Shown: positions 8,986-19,914, counted from the first letter of the stretch. The stretch is 64,000 nucleotides of DNA from Dokdonella fugitiva (GCF_004342425.1 NZ_SLWQ01000002.1:434001-498000), one strand, 5' to 3'. Program-made: numbers and translations. The notes: generated by a model not told the origin, from the sequence alone.

Positions 8986-9590
8986 TACGCTGCCCCCTTG
9001 TCCGGATCGACGCCGATCAGGATGTGCGTGTCGTCGACGAAGTGGTACTTCGGCACCGCGAGGTTCGCCGGTGCGGGCACGCCGTCGTAGACGCGGCCGG
9101 CCATGTCGTAGCGCGACTTGTGGCACGGGCAGTAGAAGCCGCCCTTCCACTGCGGGTCGAACGGCTCGGGCTTGAGCTCCGGGAAGAAGTCCGGCACGCA
9201 GCCGAGGTGCGTGCAGATGCCGGTCACGACCAGCCACTCGGGCTTGATCGAGCGGTATTCGTTCTTCGCGTAGTCGGGTTGCTGCGCCGTGTTGTCCGAC
9301 TTCGGATCACGCAGGCGCGCATCGACCGACGCGAGCGTGTCGAGCTGCGCCTTGGTGCGGTTCACCACGAACACGGGCAGGCCGCGCCACTCGAACGTGA
9401 CCTTCTGGCCCGCCTCGATCTTGCCGATATCGGCGAGCACCGGCGCACCGGCGGACTTCGCCCGCTCGCTCGGCTCCCAGGACTTGACGAAGGGGATCGC
9501 GGCCAGCGCGACGCCCGCACCACCGACGACCGAGGTCGTCGCGGTCAGGAATCGACGGCGCCCCTTGTCCACCACAGCATCGTTTGCCAT
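8985..9590 (-). CDS. petA: Rieske iron-sulfur subunit of the bc1 complex
   Basis: The 201-residue product begins with a Tat-type signal-anchor (RRRFLTATTSVVGGAGVALA) and ends with the Rieske [2Fe-2S] domain: CTHLGC and CPCHKSRYD supply the two Cys and two His ligands. It passes electrons from ubiquinol to cytochrome c1. ATG at 9590 follows a GGAG Shine-Dalgarno. First gene of petABC; the divergent protease gene begins about 240 bp away, so the operon promoter should lie in 9591-9828. Confidence 0.97.
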   Translation of the reverse strand: MANDAVVDKGRRRFLTATTSVVGGAGVALAAIPFVKSWEPSERAKSAGAPVLADIGKIEAGQKVTFEWRGLPVFVVNRTKAQLDTLASVDARLRDPKSDNTAQQPDYAKNEYRSIKPEWLVVTGICTHLGCVPDFFPELKPEPFDPQWKGGFYCPCHKSRYDMAGRVYDGVPAPANLAVPKYHFVDDTHILIGVDPDKGAA

Positions 9591-9828
9591 CAGCACTCCG
9601 CTGCAAAGCTGAAAAAAACCACGGGAACCGCATCGCCCGCGTCGATGACCGGCCGCGCCGATCGCGCCGCCAGGCTCGGCCGCGCAGGCGCGTCTTCGCG
9701 AAGAACCGGCGTCGCGCGGCCCGCGGCCGGGCCCCAAAATCGTGGTAGTTTAACGAACGCCCCCGCACCGCACAATCAAAGCGGTGCCCTTTACGTATCG
9801 CCGCGGCAGCGCGCGGCCACCGGAATCC

Positions 9829-11007
<1,179 letters not shown>

Positions 11008-11066
11008 CAAGGCGGCACCCGGCCCGGCTCCGCGCTCCCGGCCCTCAGTCCCCCGCCCCCAGAACA

Positions 11067-12176
11067 CTACAACGCCTTCGCATACCGATCCCGCAGCGTC
11101 GCCACGCGCTCGACGTACACCTGCGTCTCGTCGTATGGCGGCACGCCACGGTACTTCTGCACTGCGCCGGGCCCCGCGTTGTAGGCGGCCGTCGCGAGGC
11201 GCGCATCGCCGTTGAAGTTCTTCAGCAGCATCGCGAGATAGCGCGCGCCGCCACGGATGTTCTGCGCCGCGTCGAACGCGTCGGCGACGCCCATGTCCGT
11301 CGCCGTGCCCGGCATCAGCTGCATGAGGCCCTGCGCGCCCTTGTTCGACAACGCCATCGGGTTGAACGCCGACTCGGCGTGGATCACCGCGTGCAGCAAC
11401 GCGCTGTCGAGGCCGAATTCGGCCGCCGCAGCCGCGATCTCCGCCTTGTACGCGTCGAGATGCAGCGCGGTGCGTGCGAAATCGATCTTCGAATGAAGGT
11501 CGCAGGCGACGCAGGTCGCGATGTAGGTGAACAGCACCGCGAAGGCGCCGCCGCTCGGCCTGATGTTGGTGTATTCGGTGATGCCGTCCTTGCGCTGCAC
11601 GCGGTAGACCGCGCCGCGCAGGACGCGCGGACCCGCCGGCGCTGCAGCGGTTTCGCGCGGCTCGGCCCGGGCGACGGCGCGCGCGCGGTTCGGCGACGGG
11701 CGATACGGCGAGGCGATGAACAGCGGGTTGCCGACCGTCGTCGCGGTGCTCGCGACGTCGGCGAGCACGGTCGAGAAATCCTGCGGCACGTACACCGGCG
11801 CGCTGCTGGCGACATCCGCCACGACGCGACGGAAGTCCGCGCGCACGATCGACGCAGGCTCGCTCACGACCGCCGCCTCGACGCCGGAGAAGTCCGCGAC
11901 GTTCTCGTCGTACGTCCAGCCCGTCTTCGACGGCGCTTTCGGCGCAGCGGCCGTCGCGTGCGGCGCCGCTGCAGGCGCCTTCGCCTTCGGCGGGTCGGCG
12001 AATACCGAGATCGCCTTGCAGTGGGTGTAGCCCTTGGTCGTGCTCGTATAGGCGATGCTGCCGTCGGTCGTATCGCACTTGTACAGCACGCTCGCGCGCG
12101 CGCCTGCCGGACCGAGCAGCAGGAGGGCGATCCCGATGGCAGTGGCGGGAATGCGGGACGGCAACATGGATGACAT
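11067..12176 (-). CDS. Secreted lytic transglycosylase with DUF4124-like N-terminal repeats
   Basis: A 369-residue exported protein: signal peptide to about residue 28, a short DUF4124-like module ([16 protein letters not shown]), a long Ala-rich linker, a second such module ([15 protein letters not shown]), and a C-terminal SLT domain with catalytic Glu in HAESAFNP, then [22 protein letters not shown] and [10 protein letters not shown]. It should cleave peptidoglycan glycan strands to 1,6-anhydro products in the periplasm. Convergent with the DegS-like gene. The long linker region is unusual; the rest is typical of xanthomonad SLT proteins. Confidence 0.92.
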   Translation of the reverse strand: MSSMLPSRIPATAIGIALLLLGPAGARASVLYKCDTTDGSIAYTSTTKGYTHCKAISVFADPPKAKAPAAAPHATAAAPKAPSKTGWTYDENVADFSGVEAAVVSEPASIVRADFRRVVADVASSAPVYVPQDFSTVLADVASTATTVGNPLFIASPYRPSPNRARAVARAEPRETAAAPAGPRVLRGAVYRVQRKDGITEYTNIRPSGGAFAVLFTYIATCVACDLHSKIDFARTALHLDAYKAEIAAAAAEFGLDSALLHAVIHAESAFNPMALSNKGAQGLMQLMPGTATDMGVADAFDAAQNIRGGARYLAMLLKNFNGDARLATAAYNAGPGAVQKYRGVPPYDETQVYVERVATLRDRYAKAL

Positions 12177-12318
12177 TCAATCCTATTCGACTCAACAGTT
12201 TCCGCTGCATTGTTCACGTTGCCAAGCGCAAAACGTGATGCGCCGCACCATGCAGCCGGGATTTACAGACCCCGCCATACCGTCGCGGTTCCCGGACCGC
12301 TAAGCCCTTGCCCGGCAA

Positions 12319-12327
12319 TGCTAAACT
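12319..12327 (+). promoter_or_regulatory. Extended -10 element upstream of miaB
   Basis: TGCTAAACT, an extended -10 (TG-n-TAAACT), predicts a start near 12334 and a leader of about 23 nt to the ATG at 12357. No clear -35 and no Shine-Dalgarno is visible in the leader. Confidence 0.45.
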
Positions 12328-12356
12328 GCTCGGTCCATGACGCACCCGCCCCGACC

Positions 12357-13709
12357 ATGACCGGCAAGCTCTACATCAAGACCCACGGTTGCCAGATGAA
12401 CGAGTACGACTCGGCCAAGATGGCCGACGTGCTGCGCGCATCGCACGGCCTGGAGCTGACCCAGGACGAGGCGGAAGCCGACGTCATCCTCGTCAACACC
12501 TGCTCGATCCGGGAAAAGGCGCAGGAGAAGGTGTTCAGCCAGCTCGGCCGCTGGAAGCAGCACAAGCAGGACGGCAAGCCCGTGCTGATCGGCGTCGGTG
12601 GCTGCGTCGCGAGCCAGGAGGGCGACGCGATCGTCAAGCGCGCGCCGTTCGTCGACCTCGTGTTCGGGCCGCAGACCCTGCACCGCCTGCCCGAGCTCAT
12701 CGAGGCGCGCCGCGCCACCGGCAAGCCGCAGGTCGACATTTCCTTCCCCGAGATCGAGAAGTTCGACCGGCTGCCCGAGCCCCGCGCCGAAGGACCGAGC
12801 GCGTTCGTCTCGATCATGGAAGGCTGCTCGAAGTACTGCTCGTTCTGCGTGGTGCCGTACACGCGCGGCGAGGAGATCAGCCGGCCGTTCGACGACGTCG
12901 TCGCCGAGATCGCGACGCTCGCCGAACAGGGCGTGCGCGAGGTGAACCTGCTCGGCCAGAACGTCAATGCCTACCGCGGCGCGATGCACGACGGCTCCAT
13001 CGCCGACCTCGGTCTGCTCATCCACGCAATCGCCGAGATCGACGGCATCGGCCGCATCCGCTTCACCACCTCGCACCCGCTCGAGTTCTCCGACTCGCTG
13101 GTCGAGGCCTACGCCAACGTGCCACAGCTCGCGAACTTCCTGCACCTGCCCGTGCAATCGGGCTCGGACCGCATCCTCGCCGCGATGAAGCGCGGCTACA
13201 CGGCGCTCGAGTTCAAGCAGAAGATCCGCAAGCTGCGCGCGGTGCGCCCCGACATCTGCATCTCGTCGGATTTCATCGTCGGTTTCCCCGGCGAAACCGA
13301 CGCCGACTTCGACAGGACGATGAAGCTCATCGACGACGTCGGCTTCGACCAGAGCTTCTCCTTCATCTACTCCAAGCGGCCCGGCACGCCCGCGGCGAAC
13401 CTCGCCGACGACACGCCCGACGCGGTCAAGCACGCCCGCCTCGAACGCCTGCAGGCGGCGATCAATGCGAACGCGAAGGCGATCAGCGAGGCGATGGTCG
13501 GCAGCGTGCAGCGCGTGCTGGTGGAAGGCCCGTCGCGCAAGAACCCGAACGAACTCACCGGCAAGACCGAGAACATGCGTTCGGTGAACTTCCCCGCGCC
13601 CACGCGCCTGATCGGCCGTTTCGTCGACGTCGTCATCACCGAGGCACTGACCAATTCGCTGCGCGGTCGCGTGCACCTCGACGACGGGCTCGCCGCGTCG
13701 GCCGCGTGA
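12357..13709 (+). CDS. miaB: tRNA-2-methylthio-N6-dimethylallyladenosine synthase MiaB
   Basis: A radical-SAM methylthiotransferase that adds the 2-methylthio group to i6A37 in tRNA. The 450-residue product has the N-terminal UPF0004 domain with three cluster Cys (THGCQMN, NTCSIRE, GGCVAS), the radical-[18 protein letters not shown] motif, and a C-terminal TRAM domain ([26 protein letters not shown]). Start [13 protein letters not shown] is the family N-terminus. The downstream GNAT gene starts inside its stop codon. Confidence 0.98.
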   Translation: MTGKLYIKTHGCQMNEYDSAKMADVLRASHGLELTQDEAEADVILVNTCSIREKAQEKVFSQLGRWKQHKQDGKPVLIGVGGCVASQEGDAIVKRAPFVDLVFGPQTLHRLPELIEARRATGKPQVDISFPEIEKFDRLPEPRAEGPSAFVSIMEGCSKYCSFCVVPYTRGEEISRPFDDVVAEIATLAEQGVREVNLLGQNVNAYRGAMHDGSIADLGLLIHAIAEIDGIGRIRFTTSHPLEFSDSLVEAYANVPQLANFLHLPVQSGSDRILAAMKRGYTALEFKQKIRKLRAVRPDICISSDFIVGFPGETDADFDRTMKLIDDVGFDQSFSFIYSKRPGTPAANLADDTPDAVKHARLERLQAAINANAKAISEAMVGSVQRVLVEGPSRKNPNELTGKTENMRSVNFPAPTRLIGRFVDVVITEALTNSLRGRVHLDDGLAASAA

Positions 13710-14200
13710 CTGCCCCGCTCGCCATCCGCGAGATCGGCGCGGGCGGCTTCGCGCGGGCGTGGCCGATCTTCCATGCGGTGGTCGCCGCGGGCGACACCTA
13801 CAGCTACCCGCCCGACATCGACGAAACGCAGGCGCGCGCGATGTGGACGACGCCGCCGAGCCGCTGCTTCGTGGCCGAGCGCGACGGCGAGGTGGTCGGC
13901 GTCTACATGCTGCGCCCCAACCAGCCCGGCCTCGGCGACCACGTCGCCAATTGCGGCTACATGGTCGCACCGCACGCACGCGGCCAAGGCATCGCCTCGG
14001 CAATGTGCGGACACTCGCTCGACGAAGCGCGTCGCGCCGGCTTTGCCGCGATGCAATACAACTTCGTCGTCGCCAGCAACGAGACCGCGGTACGCCTGTG
14101 GCAGCGCCACGGTTTCGCGATCGTAGGCCGCGTCCCCGGCGCCTTCCGCCATGCGCGCCTCGGGCCGACCGCCGTGCTGGTCATGCATCGCGCGCTCTAG
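13706..14200 (+). CDS. GNAT family N-acetyltransferase
   Basis: A 164-residue acetyltransferase with the acetyl-CoA-binding motif A in [15 protein letters not shown] and the motif B region [13 protein letters not shown]. The GTG at 13706 overlaps the miaB stop (GTGA), so translation is coupled. The substrate cannot be read from sequence; the family covers small molecules, peptides and antibiotics. Coupling to miaB may be a lineage arrangement without functional meaning. Confidence 0.85.
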   Translation: MTAPLAIREIGAGGFARAWPIFHAVVAAGDTYSYPPDIDETQARAMWTTPPSRCFVAERDGEVVGVYMLRPNQPGLGDHVANCGYMVAPHARGQGIASAMCGHSLDEARRAGFAAMQYNFVVASNETAVRLWQRHGFAIVGRVPGAFRHARLGPTAVLVMHRAL

Positions 14201-14281
14201 CGCACCCGGCCACTCCCCCATGCCACAATGGCCCCGCCGTCCGGCACGGCGCCCGACGGCTCTACCTGGGGAGATACCGTT

Positions 14282-15769
14282 ATGGGATACAGAACGATCG
14301 GCTCGTTCCTGCTTGCAACCTTGGCGTTCGCTGCACCCGACGCATCCGCGCAGGCATCGCTGTCGTCGATGTGCGCGGCTCTGTCCAACAGTGCGTTGCG
14401 TGAACCGGACTGGTACGCGCAGGCCTGCCGCCCGTCCCTGCACGCCAACCCGTTGCCGACCGCTCCAGTCGGCCTGGGTAACCTCGCCTATCAGTTCAAC
14501 ATGCGTGCCGGCGACGGTCCGACGTTCGACTCGTTGCAAAGCTTCATCCTGCCGGACGCCGCCACCGCGACCGTCATCGGCCCGCAGACGGGAAACATCT
14601 ACGGCCTCGAATACGATGACGCGACAGCGACGCTCTGGGGCGTCGACGACTTGCTCCAGCTCGGCACCCTCGACACGACGACCGGCGCGTTCACGCCTTC
14701 GGTGACGATCACCGGCACGGGCACCGGCGAGAACCCCACGGGAATCACGTTCGTCGACCCCGCCTCGGCGTTCTACCTGTCCACGGCGGACGGAACCGAC
14801 TCATTCCTCTACACGCTCGATACCAACACCGGCGCGGCGACGCTGGTCGGCCCGATGGGCGTCGCGCTGATGATCGACATCGCGATCAATGCACAGGGCG
14901 AGATGTACGGCCACGACATCGATACCGACAGCATCTACTCGATCGACACGTCGACGGGCGCGGCCACCTTGATCGGCCCGACCGGATTCGCGGCGAACTT
15001 CGCCCAGGGGATGGAGTTCGACAAGACGACCGGCGTGCTCTACGCGTGGCTCTACCAGGGCGGGGGCGTCAACACGTTCGCGACGATCGATCTCGCCACT
15101 GGCGCCGCCACGAGCGTCGCCACCCCGCTCGCCGGTGAATACGAAGGCGCGATCACGGGGTCGCCGCCGGTCATCGACCTCATTTTCGAGAACGGTTTCG
15201 ACGGCGCGCCGCCGGAGCCGAGTTCGGTCCAGGCGACCGGCACGGGCACCGGCTCGATTCCGGACGGCGTTACCTGCGGGACACCCGGCGAGCTGCTGAC
15301 GGTGAGCTTCGACGTGTCGGGCGTCACGAGCGACGTTTCCGGCGTCCGCGTGAACGTGACCGGCACGCACACGTGGGTGGGTGACGTCGCACTCACGCTC
15401 GCCGCACCCGGTGGCAGCCCGAGCATGCTGCTGTTCGCGAAGACCGGCTCGACGACGCCGGCGGGTGTCGGCGACAGTTCCGATTTCGCCGGTCCGTACG
15501 ACTTCGCCGACGACGCGACGGGCGACTGGTGGGCGCAGGCCTCCGCGACGGGCGCAACGGCGCCGATCCCGGCGGGCGCGTATCGCACCAGCCAGACCGG
15601 CGGCACTGCGACGGGCGGCGGCACGCCAACCTCGCTCGCGGCGACGTTCGGCGCCTTGCCGGCCGCTGCCGCGAACGGGACCTGGACGCTGACCGCCACG
15701 GACCAGTGCCCGGCGGACACCGGCTCGATAGACGCGGCGACACTGACGGTCGAGTTCTTCGAACCGTAA
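14282..15769 (+). CDS. Secreted propeller-like protein with internal IFENGFD tag and C-terminal P-domain
   Basis: A 495-residue exported protein not assignable to a known enzyme. After a signal peptide (to about 25) come repeated blade-like segments (IYGLEYDDATATLWGVDD, SIYSIDTSTGAATLIGPTG) suggesting a beta-propeller. At 299-307 stands DLIFENGFD, identical in pattern to the C-terminal tails of three other secreted proteins here. Residues from about 320 to the end form a proprotein-convertase P-domain (THTWVGDVALTLAAPGGS, GTWTLTATDQ). SD GGGGAGA supports the ATG at 14282. It reads like a tagged protein later extended by a P-domain. Confidence 0.75.
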   Translation: MGYRTIGSFLLATLAFAAPDASAQASLSSMCAALSNSALREPDWYAQACRPSLHANPLPTAPVGLGNLAYQFNMRAGDGPTFDSLQSFILPDAATATVIGPQTGNIYGLEYDDATATLWGVDDLLQLGTLDTTTGAFTPSVTITGTGTGENPTGITFVDPASAFYLSTADGTDSFLYTLDTNTGAATLVGPMGVALMIDIAINAQGEMYGHDIDTDSIYSIDTSTGAATLIGPTGFAANFAQGMEFDKTTGVLYAWLYQGGGVNTFATIDLATGAATSVATPLAGEYEGAITGSPPVIDLIFENGFDGAPPEPSSVQATGTGTGSIPDGVTCGTPGELLTVSFDVSGVTSDVSGVRVNVTGTHTWVGDVALTLAAPGGSPSMLLFAKTGSTTPAGVGDSSDFAGPYDFADDATGDWWAQASATGATAPIPAGAYRTSQTGGTATGGGTPTSLAATFGALPAAAANGTWTLTATDQCPADTGSIDAATLTVEFFEP

Positions 15770-15783
15770 CGCATCGGCGACGC

Positions 15784-15808
15784 GCAACGGGGGCACCGCC
15801 CCCGTTGC
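15784..15808. terminator. Perfect bidirectional hairpin between convergent genes
   Basis: Arms GCAACGGGGGC (15784-15794) and GCCCCCGTTGC (15798-15808) pair over 11 bp with a 3-nt loop. It lies in the 43-bp gap between the stops of the secreted P-domain protein and the ABC permease and probably serves both. T-runs are absent on both sides. Confidence 0.75.
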
Positions 15809-15812
15809 ACCT

Positions 15813-16922
15813 TCAATCGAGCCGCTTGTGGAAGCGCAGGATCGCCGCGCCCATCATCACGGCGGTGAACGCCAGCAATGCGGCCACGTCAATCCACATC
15901 TCGGCGAGCCCCGCCCCGCGCAGCATGATGCCGCGGATCAGGCGCAGGAAATGCGTGAGCGGCAGGACCTCGGCGAGCCATCGCACGACCTGGGGCATGC
16001 CGGCGAACGGGAACATGAAGCCCGACAGCAGGATCGATGGCAGGAACACGAAGAAGGTCATCTGCATCGCCTGGAACTGCGACTGCGCCTTGGTCGAGAT
16101 CATCAGGCCGAGCGTGAGATTGGCGAGGATGAGCAGGCCGGCGGCGAGATAGACGTCGAGCACGCTGCCGCGCACCGGCACGGTGAACAGCCAGAGGCCG
16201 AGCGCGAGGATCACCGTCGTCTGCACGAGGCCGATCGCGATGAACGGCAACACCTTGCCGACCATGAGCTCGGTGCGCGACAGCGGCGTCGCGATGAGCA
16301 GCTCCATGTTGCCGCGCTCGCGCTCGCGCACGATCGAAACGCCCGTGAACAGCACCATCGTCATGGTCAGGATCACGCCTATGAGCCCGGGCACGATGTT
16401 GACCGCGGAGCGTCGCTCCGGGTTGTAGAACGCGACGACGTCGATCGGCGCCGCGGGCGGCGTGCTCGCGAGTGGCGCCTCGCGCAGGCGCGCCGACCCG
16501 TCGAGCGGCATCTGCGCGAGCTGCGCCGCGGCGCCCTGCACCGACGTATCGCTGCCGTCGACCATCACCTGCACCGCTTCGCGCCCCTGCGCCTTGCGCT
16601 GCTCGAAGTCGGGTGGCACCGCGATGCCTACGCTGATCTCGCCACGCCGCAGCAGCGCGACGAGTTCATCCGGGGTGCGCGTCTCGACGACCGGGGCGAC
16701 GACGCCCGTCGCGAGCAGGTCCATCACCGCCGCGCGCGAGCCGGCGGTGTTCGCCTGGTCTGCGATGCCGGCGGCGAGGCCGCGTACGTTGAGGTTGATC
16801 GCGTAGCCGAACAGCACGAGCTGCATGACCGGGATGCCGACGATCATCGCCAGCGTGATGCGGTCGCGGCGCATCTGGCGCAGCTCCTTGAGGACGACGG
16901 CCCACAGGCGGCGCAGGTTCAT
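15813..16922 (-). CDS. ABC-2 type transporter permease (YbhS/YbhR-like)
   Basis: A 369-residue ABC-2 permease: an N-terminal span (ITLAMIVGIPVMQLVLFGYAINLN), a large extracytoplasmic domain (about 50-170), then five spans, with the conserved VRERERGNMELLIATPLSRTELMVGK coupling segment. With the ATPase and HlyD-like partner it forms an exporter resembling E. coli YbhGFSR. Here a single permease gene is present, whereas ybh has two, so it would act as a homodimer. Its ATG overlaps the ATPase stop (ATGA). Confidence 0.92.
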   Translation of the reverse strand: MNLRRLWAVVLKELRQMRRDRITLAMIVGIPVMQLVLFGYAINLNVRGLAAGIADQANTAGSRAAVMDLLATGVVAPVVETRTPDELVALLRRGEISVGIAVPPDFEQRKAQGREAVQVMVDGSDTSVQGAAAQLAQMPLDGSARLREAPLASTPPAAPIDVVAFYNPERRSAVNIVPGLIGVILTMTMVLFTGVSIVRERERGNMELLIATPLSRTELMVGKVLPFIAIGLVQTTVILALGLWLFTVPVRGSVLDVYLAAGLLILANLTLGLMISTKAQSQFQAMQMTFFVFLPSILLSGFMFPFAGMPQVVRWLAEVLPLTHFLRLIRGIMLRGAGLAEMWIDVAALLAFTAVMMGAAILRFHKRLD

Positions 16923-17875
16923 GCGGCACGCTCCCGCTCGCCGTCGTGCGTCGCCGAGACGAACACGTCCTCGAGATTCGGCGTGGTTTCGTCGATGCCA
17001 GCCTTCTGGCCGGAGCTCGCGAGCGCATCGCCGACGCGTTCGCGTGCATCGCCAAGGTCGTCCGCCGTCAGCACGCGCAGGCTGTTGCCGATCTGCGCGA
17101 CGCTGAGCACGCCCTCGACGCCGACCAGCGCGCGCTGCGCGTGGCGCGGGTCCTCGGCCGTGACGAGCAGCGTCCGGCCGGCGAGGCCCGCGGTGAGTTC
17201 GGCGGGCGTGCCGTCGGCGACGAGCACGCCGCGGTCGAGGATCGCGATGCGATGGCAGCGTTCGGCCTCGTCCATGTAGTGGGTCGACACGAGCAGGGTC
17301 GTGCCCGCATCGGCGAGTTCGAACAGCTTCTCCCAGAAGTCGCGCCGCGATTCCGGATCGACCGCGCTGGTCGGCTCGTCGAGGAACAAGAGTTCCGGTT
17401 CGTCGATGACCGCGCAGGCGAGTGCGAGGCGCTGCTTCTGCCCGCCGCTCATCGTGCCGGCGAGCTGCTTCTGGCGGTCGGCGAAGTGGTACTGCTCGAC
17501 GAGTTCGTCGATGCGCCGTTTCGCCCGCGCACGCGGCACGCCCTGCACGTCGGCGAGGAATTCGAGGTTCTCGCGCGCGGTGAGATCCTCGAACAGCGAG
17601 AACTTCTGCGTCATGTAGCCGATGCGCTTGCGCAGCGCCTCGGCCTGCGCGGGAATCGCCAGGCCGAGCACGTCGATCTCGCCTTCGCTCGGCGTGAGCA
17701 GGCCGCACAGCATGCGGATCGTCGTCGACTTGCCCGAGCCGTTGGGACCGAGGAAGCCGTACACGTTGCGACGTGGCACCGCGAGGTCGACGTGGTCGAC
17801 GGCGACCAGCGCGCCGAAGCGCTTGGTGAGCCCGCGTGCACGGATCGCGAGCTCGCCTTCGGCCGGCGTGTTCAT
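16919..17875 (-). CDS. ABC transporter ATP-binding protein
   Basis: A 318-residue single-nucleotide-binding-domain ATPase. Walker A GPNGSGKST, Q-loop MTQKFSLFEDLT, signature SGGQKQRLALA (degenerate in its first residues, MSGGQ), Walker B ELLFLDEPT and switch His in VSTHYMDEAE are all intact. The C-terminal 90 residues form an accessory regulatory domain. It powers the adjacent permease. The ATG at 17875 overlaps the end of the HlyD-like gene. Confidence 0.95.
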   Translation of the reverse strand: MNTPAEGELAIRARGLTKRFGALVAVDHVDLAVPRRNVYGFLGPNGSGKSTTIRMLCGLLTPSEGEIDVLGLAIPAQAEALRKRIGYMTQKFSLFEDLTARENLEFLADVQGVPRARAKRRIDELVEQYHFADRQKQLAGTMSGGQKQRLALACAVIDEPELLFLDEPTSAVDPESRRDFWEKLFELADAGTTLLVSTHYMDEAERCHRIAILDRGVLVADGTPAELTAGLAGRTLLVTAEDPRHAQRALVGVEGVLSVAQIGNSLRVLTADDLGDARERVGDALASSGQKAGIDETTPNLEDVFVSATHDGERERAA

Positions 17876-18852
17876 TTCGCGGCCCCGCCGAATTCGACGC
17901 GCACCGGCAGGCCCGCGGGCAGCGCCGCGGCGTCGCTGCCGAGCGCGACTTCGGCAAGGTAGCTCAGGCGCGCGACGTCTTCGCCGATCAGGGCGTAGTA
18001 CGGCGTGAACACGGGCTCGCTGCGGATCATGCGCACGCTGCCCTCGTACGGCTTCGCCGGATCGCCGACGAGGACGCGCACGCGGTCGCCGACCTGCACG
18101 CCCGTGCGCAGCGGCTCGGGCACGTAGATGCGCGCGTACGGCGCGTCGCCGGCGAGCAGGATCGCCAGCGCGGCGCCCACCGGCGCCTGGTCGCCGAGCC
18201 GGTACGGCAGGCTGTCGACGCGCGCGGCGCGCGGCGCGACCACCGCGAGCTTGCCGAGCAGCACGCGCTGCGCCTCGACCTCGGCGAGCGCGGCGGCGAG
18301 CGCGGCCTCGCCCTGTGCGACCTGTTCGCTGCGCGTGCCGTGCAGCAATTCGTCGAGTGCGGCGCGCGCCGCGTTCACCTTGCCCTCGGCATCACCGGCG
18401 GCCGCGCGCGCGCGGTCGAGGTCGGCTGCGGCGACGTAGTTGCGGTCCTTCAGCGGCAGCAGGCGCGCGTAGTACGCGCGTGCCTCGCGCGCATGCGCCT
18501 CGGCCGCGGCGAGGTTCGCACGCGCCTGCGCGATGTCTTCCGCGCGCGGCCCGGCTTTCAGTTCGGCGAGCACATCGCGCGCACGCTGCGCGCCCGCTTC
18601 GGCCGCCGCGAGCTGCGCCTTCGTATGCGCGGGGTCGAGTTCGAGCAGCGGCTGCCCCGCGGCGACCTGCTCGCCCTCGCGCACGTCGATGCCGATGATG
18701 CGCTCGGCCGCCGGCGCCGGCAGGCTTACGCGATCGAACTCCAGCGTGCCGACCGCCTGCGGCGGCGACTTCGCGCAGGCACCGAGCAGCAGCAGCGAAG
18801 CGAACACCGCGAGGCGCGGCGCCATGCGACGGAACGGGTCGGACGTGGTCAT
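17872..18852 (-). CDS. HlyD-family periplasmic adaptor lipoprotein
   Basis: A 326-residue membrane fusion protein with a lipobox (LLLLGAC, Cys26), a lipoyl half (RIIGIDVREGEQVAAGQPLLELD), a long Ala/Arg-rich alpha-helical hairpin (about 85-210), and a beta-barrel with GDRVRVLVGD. It would bridge the ABC-2 permease to an outer-membrane channel; no TolC gene is seen nearby. A lipid anchor replaces the usual membrane span. Confidence 0.9.
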   Translation of the reverse strand: MTTSDPFRRMAPRLAVFASLLLLGACAKSPPQAVGTLEFDRVSLPAPAAERIIGIDVREGEQVAAGQPLLELDPAHTKAQLAAAEAGAQRARDVLAELKAGPRAEDIAQARANLAAAEAHAREARAYYARLLPLKDRNYVAAADLDRARAAAGDAEGKVNAARAALDELLHGTRSEQVAQGEAALAAALAEVEAQRVLLGKLAVVAPRAARVDSLPYRLGDQAPVGAALAILLAGDAPYARIYVPEPLRTGVQVGDRVRVLVGDPAKPYEGSVRMIRSEPVFTPYYALIGEDVARLSYLAEVALGSDAAALPAGLPVRVEFGGAAK

Positions 18853-18860
18853 GGATGCTC

Positions 18861-19574
18861 CTAGCCTGCACCGAAGCCGCGATCGAGCAACGCGATCGTG
18901 TGCGCACGCAGCGCCTCGGCATCGATGTCCGACGCCTGGAACAGGCTGCGCCAGATCGGCGCGCTCGCGGCGGGAAAGAAGGTGAGCCCGACCAGCGAGA
19001 CGACCGCGAGGCGCGGGTCGAGATCGGGATTGAGTGCGCCCTCGCGCTGCGCCTGCGCGAACCGCTGCGCGAGCAGCACCGGCAGCTGCGGTCCGACGCG
19101 CTCGAGCAGCAGGCCGCGCAACTGCCCGCCCTCGCAGAGCACCTCGCGCACCCACAGGGCGGGCAGCCACGGGAACCGTTCGACCAGCCGCGCCACGCCG
19201 CCCACGAACGCGGCGACCAGCGCAGCGATGTCGCCGGCTTGCGTCGGCAGCGATTCGCGCAGCACGCCGACCGCAGGCAGCACTCGCTCTTCGACGACGG
19301 CTTCGCGCAACTGCTGCGCGTCGCCGAAGTAGTAGTGCAGCAGCGCCGGCGTGACGCCCGCCTCGCGCGCGATCGCGCGCAGCGATGTCGCCGCGATGCC
19401 GTCGCGCACGTAGCAGGCGAGCGCCGAGTCGAGCAGGTGCGGTCGCAGTTCCGGGCTGGCCGCGGCCGGGCGCCCGGGTGTACGCGGACGCCCGGAAGCA
19501 GCACCCGGGCGATCACTCGTGCGCCGCCCACCCGGGGCGGCGCGATTGGATGGGCTCTTCGTTTCCCTTGCCAT
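18861..19574 (-). CDS. TetR/AcrR family regulator of the export operon (CecR-like)
   Basis: A 237-residue regulator with a basic, Pro/Ala-rich N-terminal extension (about 45 residues), then the TetR helix-turn-helix (ATSLRAIAREAGVTPALLHYYFGD) and a helical ligand domain. It is the first gene of the regulator-HlyD-ATPase-permease operon, separated from the adaptor by 8 bp. That order matches cecR(ybiH)-ybhG-ybhF-ybhSR of enterobacteria, where the repressor responds to toxic compounds. An AT-rich palindrome lies just upstream. Confidence 0.92.
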   Translation of the reverse strand: MARETKSPSNRAAPGGRRTSDRPGAASGRPRTPGRPAAASPELRPHLLDSALACYVRDGIAATSLRAIAREAGVTPALLHYYFGDAQQLREAVVEERVLPAVGVLRESLPTQAGDIAALVAAFVGGVARLVERFPWLPALWVREVLCEGGQLRGLLLERVGPQLPVLLAQRFAQAQREGALNPDLDPRLAVVSLVGLTFFPAASAPIWRSLFQASDIDAEALRAHTIALLDRGFGAG

Positions 19575-19583
19575 GGGCCTAAT

Positions 19584-19599
19584 TTAATTCATCGATTAA
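19584..19599. promoter_or_regulatory. AT-rich palindrome, probable TetR operator
   Basis: TTAATTCATCGATTAA is an imperfect palindrome (outer TTAAT/ATTAA arms) 10 bp upstream of the TetR start codon, in a local AT-rich patch that stands out sharply from the GC-rich surroundings. Position and symmetry suggest autoregulation of the export operon. Confidence 0.55.
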
Positions 19600-19748
19600 T
19601 TATTTGCAACAGGCTGGACTGCCCTGGAATCGGGCCGCGCTGGCAGGTACACCTGTCTTCGCCCGCCGGCGTGCCGCGCGTATCCGTTCGCGCTGGGCGC
19701 AGCCCGCGAAGCGGGCGGAGTCGAAGCCCCGGCCATCGAGCGCGACAG

Positions 19749-19789
19749 CCCTTCGACTCCGGCCTGCGGCCTGCGCTCAGGGCGAACGG
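19749..19789 (+). repeat. 41-nt dispersed element, left copy
   Basis: Begins CCCTTCGACTC and ends CAGGGCGAACGG. The reverse complement of 20108-20148 shares the first 11 nt and, apart from one base, the last 22 nt; the middle 8 nt differ. This resembles the CCCTTCGACTC...GGGCGAACGG intergenic repeats I know from xanthomonads. Confidence 0.75.
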
Positions 19790-19894
19790 ATGGACTCCCA
19801 TCGCTCGCGCGGTGCGACTGCAGGAGCCCACCGCTTGAACGACCGAGTCTCGCAATGGACGACGTGTTCGGCCTCGGCCTCGGCGCGGATCGAG

Positions 19895-19914
19895 GCGCGA
19901 CGGTCGCGCACAGG
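19895..19914 (+). repeat. 20-mer shared with the 59.1-kb spacer
   Basis: GCGCGACGGTCGCGCACAGG occurs identically at 59126-59145. It contains the palindrome GCGCGACGGTCGCGC-like core (CGCGACGGTCGCG). Both copies lie in gene-free repeat spacers. Confidence 0.75.

Noticed and set aside
12337..12360. Seven-codon upstream ORF (MTHPPRP) overlapping the miaB ATG by ATGA
   Set aside because: Too short to separate from chance, no SD; could be a leader peptide but nothing supports it.
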